From the NCBI RefSeq assembly GCF_040054535.1, contig NC_090794.1, forward strand, positions 1,363,501 to 1,427,500: a stretch of 64,000 bases of DNA, read 5' to 3'. A program made the position numbers and the translations under genes. The notes beneath the pieces were generated by a model that searched no databases, was not told the origin of the DNA, and worked only from the letters and a program-made list of their open reading frames with translations. Shown piece by piece: positions 53,390-64,000 of this stretch. The stretch comes from Antennarius striatus. Its lineage: Eukaryota > Chordata > Actinopteri > Lophiiformes > Antennariidae. Numbering within the stretch: the first letter of the stretch is position 1; each line of letters opens with the position of its first letter.

Positions 53390-55758
53390 ACCGCTCCTCT
53401 TCAAGTATGACAAGCGCTATGACAGCGTTGACAAACGCGGACATAGCCTTTCATGTAGGGTGTCAAAGGGTCAGGATGTTGTTAGCCTAGCAAAGCTAAC
53501 AGACTGAACTCCATTATAGGTGCTGTTGTTTACATGAAAAGGGTAAAACGTCTAAGCTAATGAAAAGTTAGCATCAGGAAGTAGGATTTAGCACCATTGA
53601 CAGTCTTGTAATTTACTCCTACGAAACGCAGCCGGTTCCCCACACCGACCTCCTCCGCCCTCGCTCAACTCCACTCCGATGTCATTTCTCCCCCTCATGT
53701 CATTCCTCACGTTTCCCCACAGACCTGCCCTCCTTTTTTTGAGGCTGACGACAAGCTAGCGAGACTCAAACATCTCCCTCAGACTCCCTTTCGATGCCCA
53801 GAAACCCAAATCGTCTGACCAGTTTGTAGGTGGCTGGGGGCGAGTGTAGGGACGGGAGCGAGCAGAGAACCCGCTCACGAACAATAACTACTCCATTCAT
53901 CATAATGCTCTGGCAGGGCGAACAAAGACGAAGGGCACGGGTTCACGCACACTCAGCGTTTACTGGTGCAAAGGCTGCGGGCCACTTGAAAATGTTTTAG
54001 TGTGCGTCTAATCAGAAATAAAAACCATCTCCAACCACTTACTCATGGGTGGGGGCGCCGCCGGAGGCTTTTTAATCCTTGTTATTGCAGTGGGGTGTGT
54101 GTTTGAATCCCGTCCAGACTCTTCCTCAGCTTCTTCATTTTCTCAGCTGTCCACAGTTGGGAGGGAGGAGGTAACCGACGGCAACGTGGAGGAGGACACG
54201 GATAGGACAGCCGTGACTAATGGCGACGGTTTGAGGGTGGAGGGGTTGTTCATATACAGTTTCCCCCCTCCCTCCGTGACCCCGTCTGTGTTTGTCATTG
54301 GCGAGATGGATCACCTGTAAACTCGTTTCTTTCGCCCCCGTCACTCTCACATCTTTTGAGCGCCGCTGGTCTTTGTTGTCGACGCCTGAGCTCTTCATCA
54401 ACCCCAAAAAACCAACCCAACAACTTAACACCAAGACATGTCAACGCCTCGTTTGTCAACGGGGCGTGCTGGGCGGAGCTTATTGTTGAAAATCAGGGCT
54501 TCTAATCAGTTAATTTAGCATCAAGACGACCGATCCAGTTATGGAACTGATGATGGAGAATCAGACGAATATGGAAAAGTTGCGGCAACTTACGATGCAA
54601 CAAGGTTTGGGTATGTCAGCACAAACCGAGCGAACACTGTGTCATTCTGAGCAATGCATCATGGGATCAAGGACACCAATAAATGTCTGGAACGTCGAAG
54701 AAAGTCCACCGAAGGAGATCAATTAGTACAAAACATTGGCAACCAATAAGCTAATTATAAATCTTTTTCTTTCCAATGCAGAATAATGAAGAATCCATGC
54801 TCTCTGCTAACCAATGCTAATGCATTAGCTTTTGTATTATCATTGGTGTTGGGGTTCAACACACCTTGGCGATCCTGTTAGATCATGTATCCAGATTTGT
54901 GGACCATAACAACCAATAAGAAGCTTTTCATCTGTAGAAATCTGCAGAATTCCGGCTCGGTTTTCTTTTAGCGTCGCAGATTCCCGACTCCAGAAATCTG
55001 ACTGCAGATCAGTTCATACAAACATAGGAATTCCTCGAAATTGGCTTGAAGAGCATCCAGGAAGACAAAGCGTCTTGGCCCGTCCAGCAGACGAAACACC
55101 AGCAACGCAAAAATAGCTACAGCTGCTACGTCAACAACAACAACAATAACAACAACTCGGTGGACAACCGCAGCTAATGATAGACCAGGGAGGAACCCCG
55201 ACCGGGAAAGTATTTACGATCGGAGATAATGTCGGAAGCCAAGAATGTCGCTTCACCGAGAGACAAGAAAAGCTTTTTTTTTGTCAAATAAGGACATTTT
55301 TTGTGCTTCTGCCTGTGGGTAGATTTGTATATGTGTGCGCCGACTGTGGCGGATACATGGAGGAAGCTGTGTTTGGCTTCAGATTAAAACGCAGGACAAG
55401 GGTTCGACTCCAGGAAAGGAGACCAGCAGAGCGGAGACAGCGGGACGTTTCTCCCAATAGGGAAACACATGACACGACCGACAATCACGCGTAAACGCAA
55501 CACGGGTAAAAGTTTTCTCGTAATATGTGTCGATCGTGATGTGTTTAATGTAACCCAACATATAGAGGTGATTAGGTACAATAAGAAACCCCCGAGGTCA
55601 AACCATGCCTCACCTAACGTCAGATCTCCTGCACCAAGTCCCAGAACATCCCCAGGATCTCATGGAGATCCGTTCTGGTTTTATATAACAAAAGAAAATG
55701 CAAATATTTGCAGGAACCCATCTAGGAGTTTTTGTGTAATCCTGTTGATCGTCAAATT

Positions 55759-55797
55759 CAAACAAACAAACAAACAAACAAACAAACAAACAAACAA
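55759..55797. repeat. (AAAC)n microsatellite
   Basis: About ten CAAA units. Confidence 0.95.
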
Positions 55798-55921
55798 CAC
55801 CGATCAGAACATGACCATAAAATCATTAAAAAACAAAAGCCTTGACTACAAAAGAGAAACGAACCTGTCCATCCCAGTTCGCCTGTGGGTGATCCAGTTA
55901 GAGCTCCCGGAATGGGGACGC

Positions 55922-56032
<111 letters not shown>

Positions 56033-56361
56033 ATAGAACACACACAAGTACACACACTGTCACTTTAAAAGGAATGAAGGTATATTAATGACATTATTGA
56101 AACAGTCCAATCAGACCGGACACATCCTTGTTCTGCTATGTCGAACGCGTCACGGGAAAATAAGTAAAAATGAACTTAAAAGACATCCAGACTGTGAAAC
56201 AGGAAGTGCTGTTATCAACAGATGCACCATGACTTCACAACTTGCACCCAAACTGGGTCTCGAGGTGGTTTTGGAGGTTCCACCTCTGAAGTTAGGATTC
56301 AAAAAGAAGGAATAAACGTGTCGTAATGCCTCGTGAAGATGAAAACAACCCCAACACTCAC

Positions 56362-56424
56362 CTCAGAAGCCACATTCCCACAATTATCCTTTCCTCGGCT
56401 GCCGGTATCCCGGTATCCTCTCAT
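56362..56424 (-). CDS. plekhg1: Candidate first exon of plekhg1
   Basis: On the minus strand an ATG at 56424 starts a 21-codon open frame (MRGYRDTGSRGKDN...VASE) that ends exactly at a strong donor, TCTGAG|GTGAGTG. Upstream of it (56425-56700) lies pyrimidine-rich sequence without a TATA box, plausible as 5' UTR. It is in phase with the candidate exon at 53345-53389 but not with the exon opening at 43741. Could equally be non-coding. Confidence 0.3.
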
Positions 56425-56700
56425 GGGTTAGATCCATGTCCAAACATTTAGAAGGTTACGTGCCCCGTCTCGGAGATGCTGACCGACTTGGTGAAGGAAG
56501 GTAGACTACCAGGTCCACGGTCCACCCCTCGATGAGGTCAGGATAGAGAGACACTGACAGGAGACGGAGAGAGAGAGGGGAACAGATGGAAGCAAAACGC
56601 AACTGAAACGACTGACCACTGGGAAAGGAGGGGGAGAAACTGGAAGAGAGGAGCTTGCACATCCCAGCAGCCCACTTCCTGACCAATTACTGCTGCAAGA

Positions 56701-56762
56701 CTGCTCTCTCTCTGTCTCTCTCTCTCTCTCTCTCACTCTCACTCTGTCTCACTCTATCTCTC
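56701..56762. repeat. (CT)n microsatellite, interrupted
   Basis: CT units with GT and AC interruptions. Confidence 0.9.
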
Positions 56763-57879
56763 TCTTTTTTGTGGAGTGGGATCTTTGCAAGAACTGGAGG
56801 GTGGCCAACGCTGCAGGCGACGCCATCAGTGCCACTGATGAAGAGTCGGCAATCAAGAGTCAGTCTGGGATAACAGTCATCGGCGGGACAAGGGAGCGGG
56901 TGGGTTAAAGGGAAAGAGAAGAGCTGATGTGGAAAGAAAAGCAGGTCAGCGCAAGGATGACTTGTCTCGTCTGGCCCCAAAAACCAGGAGAAGTGGGGCG
57001 AAATGCATTTCGTATGTGTCTTTCTAGGTCTCCATCGGCCTGGGTATCTCGGACACGAGGGGCTGGGTCAGGGTGAAAGCTTAGACGACCCACAACAAGC
57101 CGGACCTGCTGTTAACGAGCCCGTATGAGCACACACAGAAAACATCCACGCCGGCAGTCATTGTGTGAGAGAGTCATTGGGTCATTGTTCTGCATCCTAA
57201 CGGGGCAGGATGGAGGAAAGTCCCCTTTCTTAGAGCCAACGGCGATTGTTCCTGCCTCCTGGTAGCCAGGCTTCCTGGGATTGATAAAGTGGCTCCTGGC
57301 CCCCGTCAAAGCGCTGCACTTTCTCACTTCCATGTTTTCACCGGGCTTCAGTTTTTCCAGGGAAAACCAAACCAAACCAAAAACACTGCAAAATAAATGC
57401 CCCGAGAGCTCTTTAATCCATGATTGGTGGACACGCAACAGCTTTTAACTCCGCTGTCTGATGTCAACGACAGCGGTGGTCGATGCGGGTCAGCAGTTTG
57501 TTACCATTATCTTAACCCGCATATACAAACGCCTCCACCAGCCTTTGTAAGCTAACACCTTTAGAAACAAACAGCCCAGGTCGGCATCAAAGACGAGCCA
57601 ACAGACGAAGAGCCTCCTGTGATAGTCGACACCTGGGATCTGGTTTGGCCGGGCCAGAAGACGGGTCAACATAATACCAAGAAAAGACAGCAGAATCATA
57701 GAAAATAGATGCATACTTCCTGAATTATTAAAATCTGCTACAGGTCGACAGGTCGACCTCTACTCTGGTCTTATGTCTTGATTGCAAAGAGATGTGAGAC
57801 ATGTCGATATCGTCCTCACAGGCATCATCTTTGAGTTTTCCAAGGGCCTTGTCTCAGGTCATACGGGGTATGGAACACC

Positions 57880-58040
57880 CTCCAGGGAGTTCTGGAACTA
57901 TTCTGGGATCTATTTCTACTTGGACGTACCCAGAATTCTACTAATAGGAAGGAACCGTCCTGACCACACACCTGACACATCTCACCTGAGCTCCCTCTGG
58001 ATGTCCAACCGTCTACCAAATCACCTCTGAGTCAGGAATT
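57880..58040 (+). repeat. Degenerate retroelement-like fragment
   Basis: The words ACACCCTCCAGGGAGTTCTG and CACCTGAGCTCCCTCTGGAT resemble a segment common in fish non-LTR elements (CTCCAGGGAGGC..., TCTGAGCTCCCTCCGGATG). This is from memory and the copy is very decayed; no reading frame remains. Confidence 0.3.
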
Positions 58041-61000
58041 TAAGCATCTATGAACAATAAGTTTGTTCTTCATTTTGGTAGGAAACAATCCAAATCTGTT
58101 TATTTCTGGAAATTTTAAAGACAAATTTTTGAACGAGCTATAAAGCAATTTGAGAAAATGACCTGAAGACTCATGTTGTTAGTCACAGCTTTACACAAGT
58201 AGGTTAAGTCCAGCTGGTGCTGATGTCACGCTACCGTGTGATCAAGAGGAAACCAGTCATGTCCCATTAAAATAACACAACCCTATACAGGAAGGGGCTT
58301 CAGCTGGTGAGACGCTGGCATCATTAACGTGTTGACTGATGCCGATTCTTAGACTTCAAGTGGAACTGCGAATCGGATAGACTCTCAGCTAACAACAGGA
58401 AGAGACCCCACCACCACCACACCCTTCCCCTACGACCATTTCCTGCCCGTCTCCTGTTGCTTGTTTACAGATGGAGGACTCAAACAGGATGTGACATCAT
58501 CGGGCAGGTGAATCACACTCATGTGATGGCTTGGTCATAGTTGTGTCACCAAAACTGACTCTTATCGTTATCTCCTCCACCCAGTGATACTCTGGTGGCG
58601 CAGGAAGTGTTGGCGTGAAGTTAAAGAGATCTTTGTTTGTATGATGTCATCACGGCGAATACAAGGAACTTTTATGTCTCACAATGACAACAAAGCTGAT
58701 GATCAAATGGTGGTTTTGAATGGTTGGACATTAATTTGCATGAGCGCCTGAGTTCAACAAAAGTCATTAATTTAGGACTTGACAGGAAAAGAGTTTTGAA
58801 TAACTTTTCGTTGAAGATAAGGGAACAATAAACACAGATTTCCCTTCGGTGATGAAGAATGAAACAGAAAGGATGTGGAAGACATTTTATTCTCAACCGT
58901 TCCATCAGTCGTTTTCTGTCTAATGATAAAAGAATTGAAGCTTGAAAGTGTCACCAAAACCTGCCTGGTAATTTTTGCAGCATAGAAGGAAATGGTTAAA
59001 TTCAAGAAGGAGATGTTATTAAGAAGACTCATCTCCACGTTGGAGGTACCATCCCCTCAGGCAACCAATCATATCCCGCGGCAGTAGGTCCGACTCCTGA
59101 TGGCAGCCAATCTAATCTCTGGAGCAGACTTTAGAACGACTAACTGATCCCAGACCGGCGCTCTAACTACGAATGGGACGTCCTGGTGAACGCATGTGCT
59201 CGACATTAACATTAAACCCTGGAGTTGAAACCGAAAAGGCGGGCCTCCGCCAAACCAGAAGCCGGAGCCGGAGCGCATTACGGCGAGGCGGCGGTGTGTG
59301 CGTCGGCGCCACACTCCAAGGACGACCGCGAGTGCGTTGGAGTGGGATAAAGAGGCAGGAGTGCGTGTTGGCAGGTTCCCTTTGACCTGCCGAGGCTTCA
59401 CCCCCCCACCATATTCATATCAGGCTAATGCTCGGCCTTTCCCATGCCAGTGAAAACCCTGGAAGCCGAGCCCTCTCTTCTCTTTGGGGAACCTAAGATG
59501 TCACCGCAGACAAAAGGAGCCGTGAAAGCCGTCCAACTCAAGCCGGGGCTATTATTTACAGTACCAAAAGAACCCGAACAGTAACCCCCCCCTCCGAGCA
59601 TCAGCTGTCTGCCTCCTTGTAATGCTTCTCCCATTTTTCAAATCCCTTCCTTTCATTTTTCTCCTCTCTCCCCCTCCCCCATAATGAAGCAAATAGCTGG
59701 TTTTGTAACCAGTAAGCTCAAAATTAGGAGTAAGCCCTAAACCGAGGTTTCGTCTGTCTGTGTTGAGCCTCTGAAAACAGGCAGGAGTATCCAGGCTGAT
59801 CCCTCTGAGAGGAGGAACACTGTTTATTAGCTTTAAAAATAAAAGCCTGTGTTTCTCTCTTCAGGGGAATTCGGGTTATAATGATGCAAACCGGCAAACG
59901 GGCCGGTTCCAAACTGGCCAGCTCCAAATGGACCAGTTCCAAACCGAGCACCACAGTTGTGGTGTCGTAAACTCAAAACTAAACTTAAACTTGTGCCTTG
60001 CAGGCTACTGTAGTCCAGAGTCCTGTCCAACTGATGGCTTTTAGTCGCCGTGACAACAGGCAGAACCCGACACCAGAAATACATCTACGGCCTTCTGGAA
60101 CTACAACAATTTCCGAGTCTGGTGTTTACAGTAAATACAGATGTTAGTGACAGGTCTTAACTCGACCCAGATGCGGCCAGGAGGAAGACGGGCCCCCGAA
60201 ACACTTCAGAACCCCGCAGACGTCCTGACACAGCACTTTATACACCCTGGAGGAATGAAGAAGATAAAGTGGAATGCATCCACAATCCAACCGCAACCCT
60301 GGAAGCGTCCAAGTAAACAGAGAAGTTCTACCGCTGTGCTATATTTCATTGTAATTATTTTATTTGAGGTTTTCTACATTTAAGCAGTGCAGAATGACCA
60401 CAAACCACTAGCATAATATTAGCACGACCGAAAAAAATGAGCACAGAGTGGCCAATCCGCCCTGAAAACACCCAAATGTAAACAACATTGTAGATCGATG
60501 TTGGAACACGATGCCCCGCCCCGCAGAGACTATGAGACTATGGCATAACTAGCTAACTAGCTTGACCTTAACTATGGTTTGATTTAAATATTATGTTAAT
60601 TCAAATTTAAAGGTCTAATGAACAATTTTGTTATCAAAGAATCAGCTTAGCTATTATTTGAATTATTACATTTTAGCTAGGTAGGTAGCTAAAAATGGAT
60701 TAAGCCATTCATTTAATAAATTTTTCATTACGTAAATCAGATTGTCGTTAAAGGTCTAACAAACGGTTTTGTTATCATAAGGTCAGAAACAGCTTAAATT
60801 GATACGTCTGAAGCCAACAGCTCGTTAGCTAGTTAGCATTGCTAGCTGACGAAAGACCACACGTTCACAAACGACACGTCAATCGTCCCACTTTGTGGTC
60901 ACTGTCACCTTACCTCTCTCTCTCTCTGCTATCTGCTTCCAGCGTCACGTTTCAGCCAAAGTGTGCTGCGTGTGCTAATATAGGCCATTGAAACACACAA

Positions 61001-64000
61001 ACACACACACATACACACTGACCTTTGACCTCAAGAAAAGTAGGTCAAACAAATGACTTTACAAACAAAAAAGTTCCTGAAGACGGGCGAGAATCGAACC
61101 CACCAACAATGAACGGTGGAAAAACGACTTTGAGTCCATTGTTAAATACACGAGGGACCTTCAGCAGGAACTGCTGCGTCAGAGAAACGCCACAAAAACA
61201 CATGAGTCAGCAAAAACAAACAAACCGAGTCCGGTATAAATAAGGGGCGTGACGTAGAACTGAGCGGACGCCCAATAGTGACAACGTGCGGTCCCGGTCC
61301 GCATGTGGCCTGGATTCAGACTCGGAACGCCGGATGGAGGCGGAGAGGAGGTTCCTATATTTGTAGCGTCGTACCCCTTGAGGCCCCTGATCGAGTTTTT
61401 CGGGATTGGACTCCAAAACAAGGTGGAAAACATGTCCGCGTTGGGGATTTAGGACCGTTTTGCTGGTTTTGCGAACACCTGCCTAGCGCTCGATGCTTCC
61501 TCAAGTACAATTCCTTCACTTCAAACAAGATCACACACACACACAAAGAAAGAGCCCCACTCACGACGTAAGAGGCTATTTATACCCCACTTCCTTTTAT
61601 TTACCCGGCTCATTGTTCACGCCACATCTGCTGAGGGTCGGGGGTACAATGGCTGCTCCGTCCAGCCGGCCATCACAAATATCCAATGTTTTGTTCTCTG
61701 GGCCCGAGTGACAAATTACAAAAAGCTGATGCCACCTGTTGGGCTCGCATTCCGGCGCCAAACATGCATTACTTCACACATGAACCGGCGCAGATGCCCA
61801 ATATTCCTGTTGGCACCGGCGGACATTCGGATGATGACAGCTCATTACACCTCGTCTGTTTGGTGTCGGCTTCCATGCAACTAGAAGTCAGTGAAGGGCT
61901 TCAAAACGCCTCCGGACTCAGACGGACAAACCTGCTGGTTGCATAAACGCTCAACATCCACCCAACCAAGATATGCAATTACAAACACCGTCGTCCCAAC
62001 TGGAGTTATTTCCCAACCGGAGGGGAAATGCCCAACATTGCCCTCGTTGGGGTACCGCAAACCTCAGGGGTGTTGGGACAGGCAACCACTACGATTTCGT
62101 TTTGAGAAGCGCAAACCCAACTCCAGGTATGCAAAACATGCAATTTAAATCTGACTTCCTCCCGAGACTCCTCCCATCGATGTCATGCGGACTTGTGGTT
62201 GGAGGATAAAACACGCATCCTTCAAACTTTTCACCAGGGTTCTGGACGGTCTTCGGTTGCTCCCTCTACATATTTCCCCTGCAGAGGAAACAGCCGTTTG
62301 TCAGCAGCTCAAATAAATGTTGTTTGTTTCCTGCTTGACGGGGATTTTTCAACTCGTTGGACGGATCTTTGACTCCGGCGACACAAGAGACGTGTTTTTC
62401 TGAGCTAAGCAAAAGTTTAAAAAAAAAAAAGAAAAGAGTTGGAGCTTGAGGTGTAGAAAAAGATGTGAAAAGCACTGATTGTGTTGGCAAAGCAGCTGCA
62501 GAGTCGTAATCTGAGCTACAGGATTGAGTTTTTTTTCCTTTGACTCAAACCGGTTGGGGGATTAAATGCGTTGGATTATCTTCACAATGCACAGAATGGC
62601 AGAAAATGCTTCATATCTTTAATCTCAGGGCAAAAATTTGGATTCAGATTTCACCTGGCGTCTTGGAAAGTCTTCAAACCAAGAGTTGGAACGTTCTACA
62701 AACCGGCCGTCCTAATCCGGGTGTTGCGGTGCGAACCTGGATTAGGACGCGGTTGGAACGCCACTCCGGTCCACACGGGGGGTTTTCCCAGCCAAACGCC
62801 ACGGGATAATAAAACAAAGGCATCGTAGGGGGAGGTGTGAGCGCATGCAGGGGTGCGGGGTGGACGGAAAGCTAAAGGAACAGCTGCAGAGTGGGAGAGC
62901 TGGATGGATGGGTTGGGGGGGGCACGGGAGAAAGAAAGAGCCGAAGGAAAACGTGGGTGGGTAGGAGTGTGGGGGGGGGGGTCTGTCTCTTTTCTCTGTT
63001 ACTGAAATAAATTACTTTAATGTCTGCAGCCTGTTCAAGCTGTCCCATCATTAGGACCCCCCCCCCTTCCCCAAAGTTCTCTTTAGGCACATACAAATTG
63101 ACAAGCGCACAATGATACCGCTTAACCAGAAACGGCCCAGTATGGAGGGGGCAGTATAGACACAGTGAACCAGGAGCTGGGGGCGGGGCAGCTGGGGGGC
63201 GGGGCAGCTGGGGGTGCATGACCAGGTCGTACAGGTTAAACACCTGGTTTAAGACCGGGCCGGTCTGGAGATAATTCTTGCCGTTTTTCTCCGATGATGA
63301 GTCGTTTCTCCGCCGCCACCCGAACGACGACAACACCTGTCCTTTTAGCTGGCCCCACCCACCAATTTTCGTGGAAATCCTTCTGCAATTTTACCGGACA
63401 GAGGAAAACGTCTTATCGGTTTGCGCTCCAGTCTTCCAGTGAGCTTCCAGGAAGTCTGTCCAAAGATCCAAAAACCAACTGCATCCCTCCCCCGACTGGA
63501 TTTTATGTTTATTAAGTCACAATTTTATTTATTGCTCTTTAAGTCATAAAGTAAAGCTGTAAAAGCGCCGTTATGACGTCCTTGACCCTTAAAATCTGCA
63601 GATGCGTTCATAGCTCCAGGCTATGTCTCGACAACCTCTGAGTAATAAAGTATCTCCGTAGACCAACCCAAGACTCGTTTCTCGCCTCATGTCGGAGTTG
63701 GTACGACCCGTTGACGGCGTCCGAAAACAGCTGCTAGCTCCCCCCAGCTAATAAAAAAAGAGCCAGAACTTCAAAACTAGATCTATTTTGGAGATTTTAA
63801 ACAAGACGCCGTTTAGTCTCTATTTCAACAGAGGCTAAAATAAAGTCCGATTCGCCAGCTTCCTCGCCGCATATCTTTATTTAAATCAGCTGCTTCATCC
63901 CCTCTTCCGACTCTTCCTCCAGTTAAATAAATGGATGCCAGAAATAGAGCGTGAGTATGAGGAGGCTGTAGACATAACAACATCAGGCAGGAAAGAAGCC

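Larger units (their letters stand above)
56425..64000. other. Upstream region without recognised gene
   Basis: No supported gene to the window edge. Contains a CT microsatellite (56701-56762), a retroelement-like fragment (about 57880-58040), 15-nt degenerate repeats (59884-59945), a balanced patch that looks regulatory (about 61580-61900), an inverted repeat (62706-62752) and G/C homopolymer runs near 62970 and 63058. Confidence 0.6.

Noticed and set aside
55395-55425. B-box-like GGTTCGACTCC on the plus strand
   Set aside because: Flanking bases do not form a T stem and no A box lies 30-60 nt upstream, so neither a tRNA nor a SINE head is supported.
61076-61110. tRNA-like T-arm on the minus strand (GGGTTCGATTCTCGCCC) followed by T-rich sequence
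   Set aside because: No A box, no cloverleaf and no matching acceptor 5' strand upstream. At most a decayed tRNA-derived fragment.

Overview
The window is nuclear DNA from a vertebrate, almost certainly a percomorph-type teleost. Five multi-exon protein genes can be rebuilt exon by exon with correct splice phases. Introns are short, CA/GT microsatellites are abundant, and tails of fish non-LTR retrotransposons are scattered through it. Nothing bacterial or viral was seen. Gene identities rest on reading the translated exons against remembered vertebrate orthologues; no search was run.

Layout: 1-6959 has no gene I can support. sod2 (minus, 7220-8902) encodes mitochondrial Mn superoxide dismutase. 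wtap (plus, coding 10535-15051) encodes the WTAP subunit of the m6A writer and lies head to head with sod2. acat2 (plus, 16060-19053) encodes cytosolic acetoacetyl-CoA thiolase and contains an apparent GC-AG intron. tcp1 (minus, 19602-23361) encodes the CCT chaperonin alpha subunit and lies tail to tail with acat2; three of its introns fold as H/ACA snoRNAs. plekhg1 (minus, coding 26013-43592) encodes a RhoGEF with DH and PH domains. It occupies the middle of the window and probably has 5' exons extending to about 56.4 kb. The remainder, 43.7-64 kb, is plekhg1 intron and upstream DNA with microsatellites and possible regulatory elements.

The order sod2-wtap-acat2-tcp1 matches human 6q25.3. 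plekhg1 follows directly after tcp1 here, whereas human PLEKHG1 lies several megabases away at 6q25.1. MRPL18, the head-to-head partner of TCP1 in mammals, is not found. The genes do not form one pathway: they are housekeeping genes (oxidative defence, RNA methylation, mevalonate entry, protein folding) plus a Rho regulator, held together by conserved synteny. I found no clearly new biological system. The most interesting items are the tcp1 intronic snoRNA set, the GC-AG acat2 intron, a conserved short wtap isoform, and CTCF/ZNF143-like motifs around acat2-tcp1.
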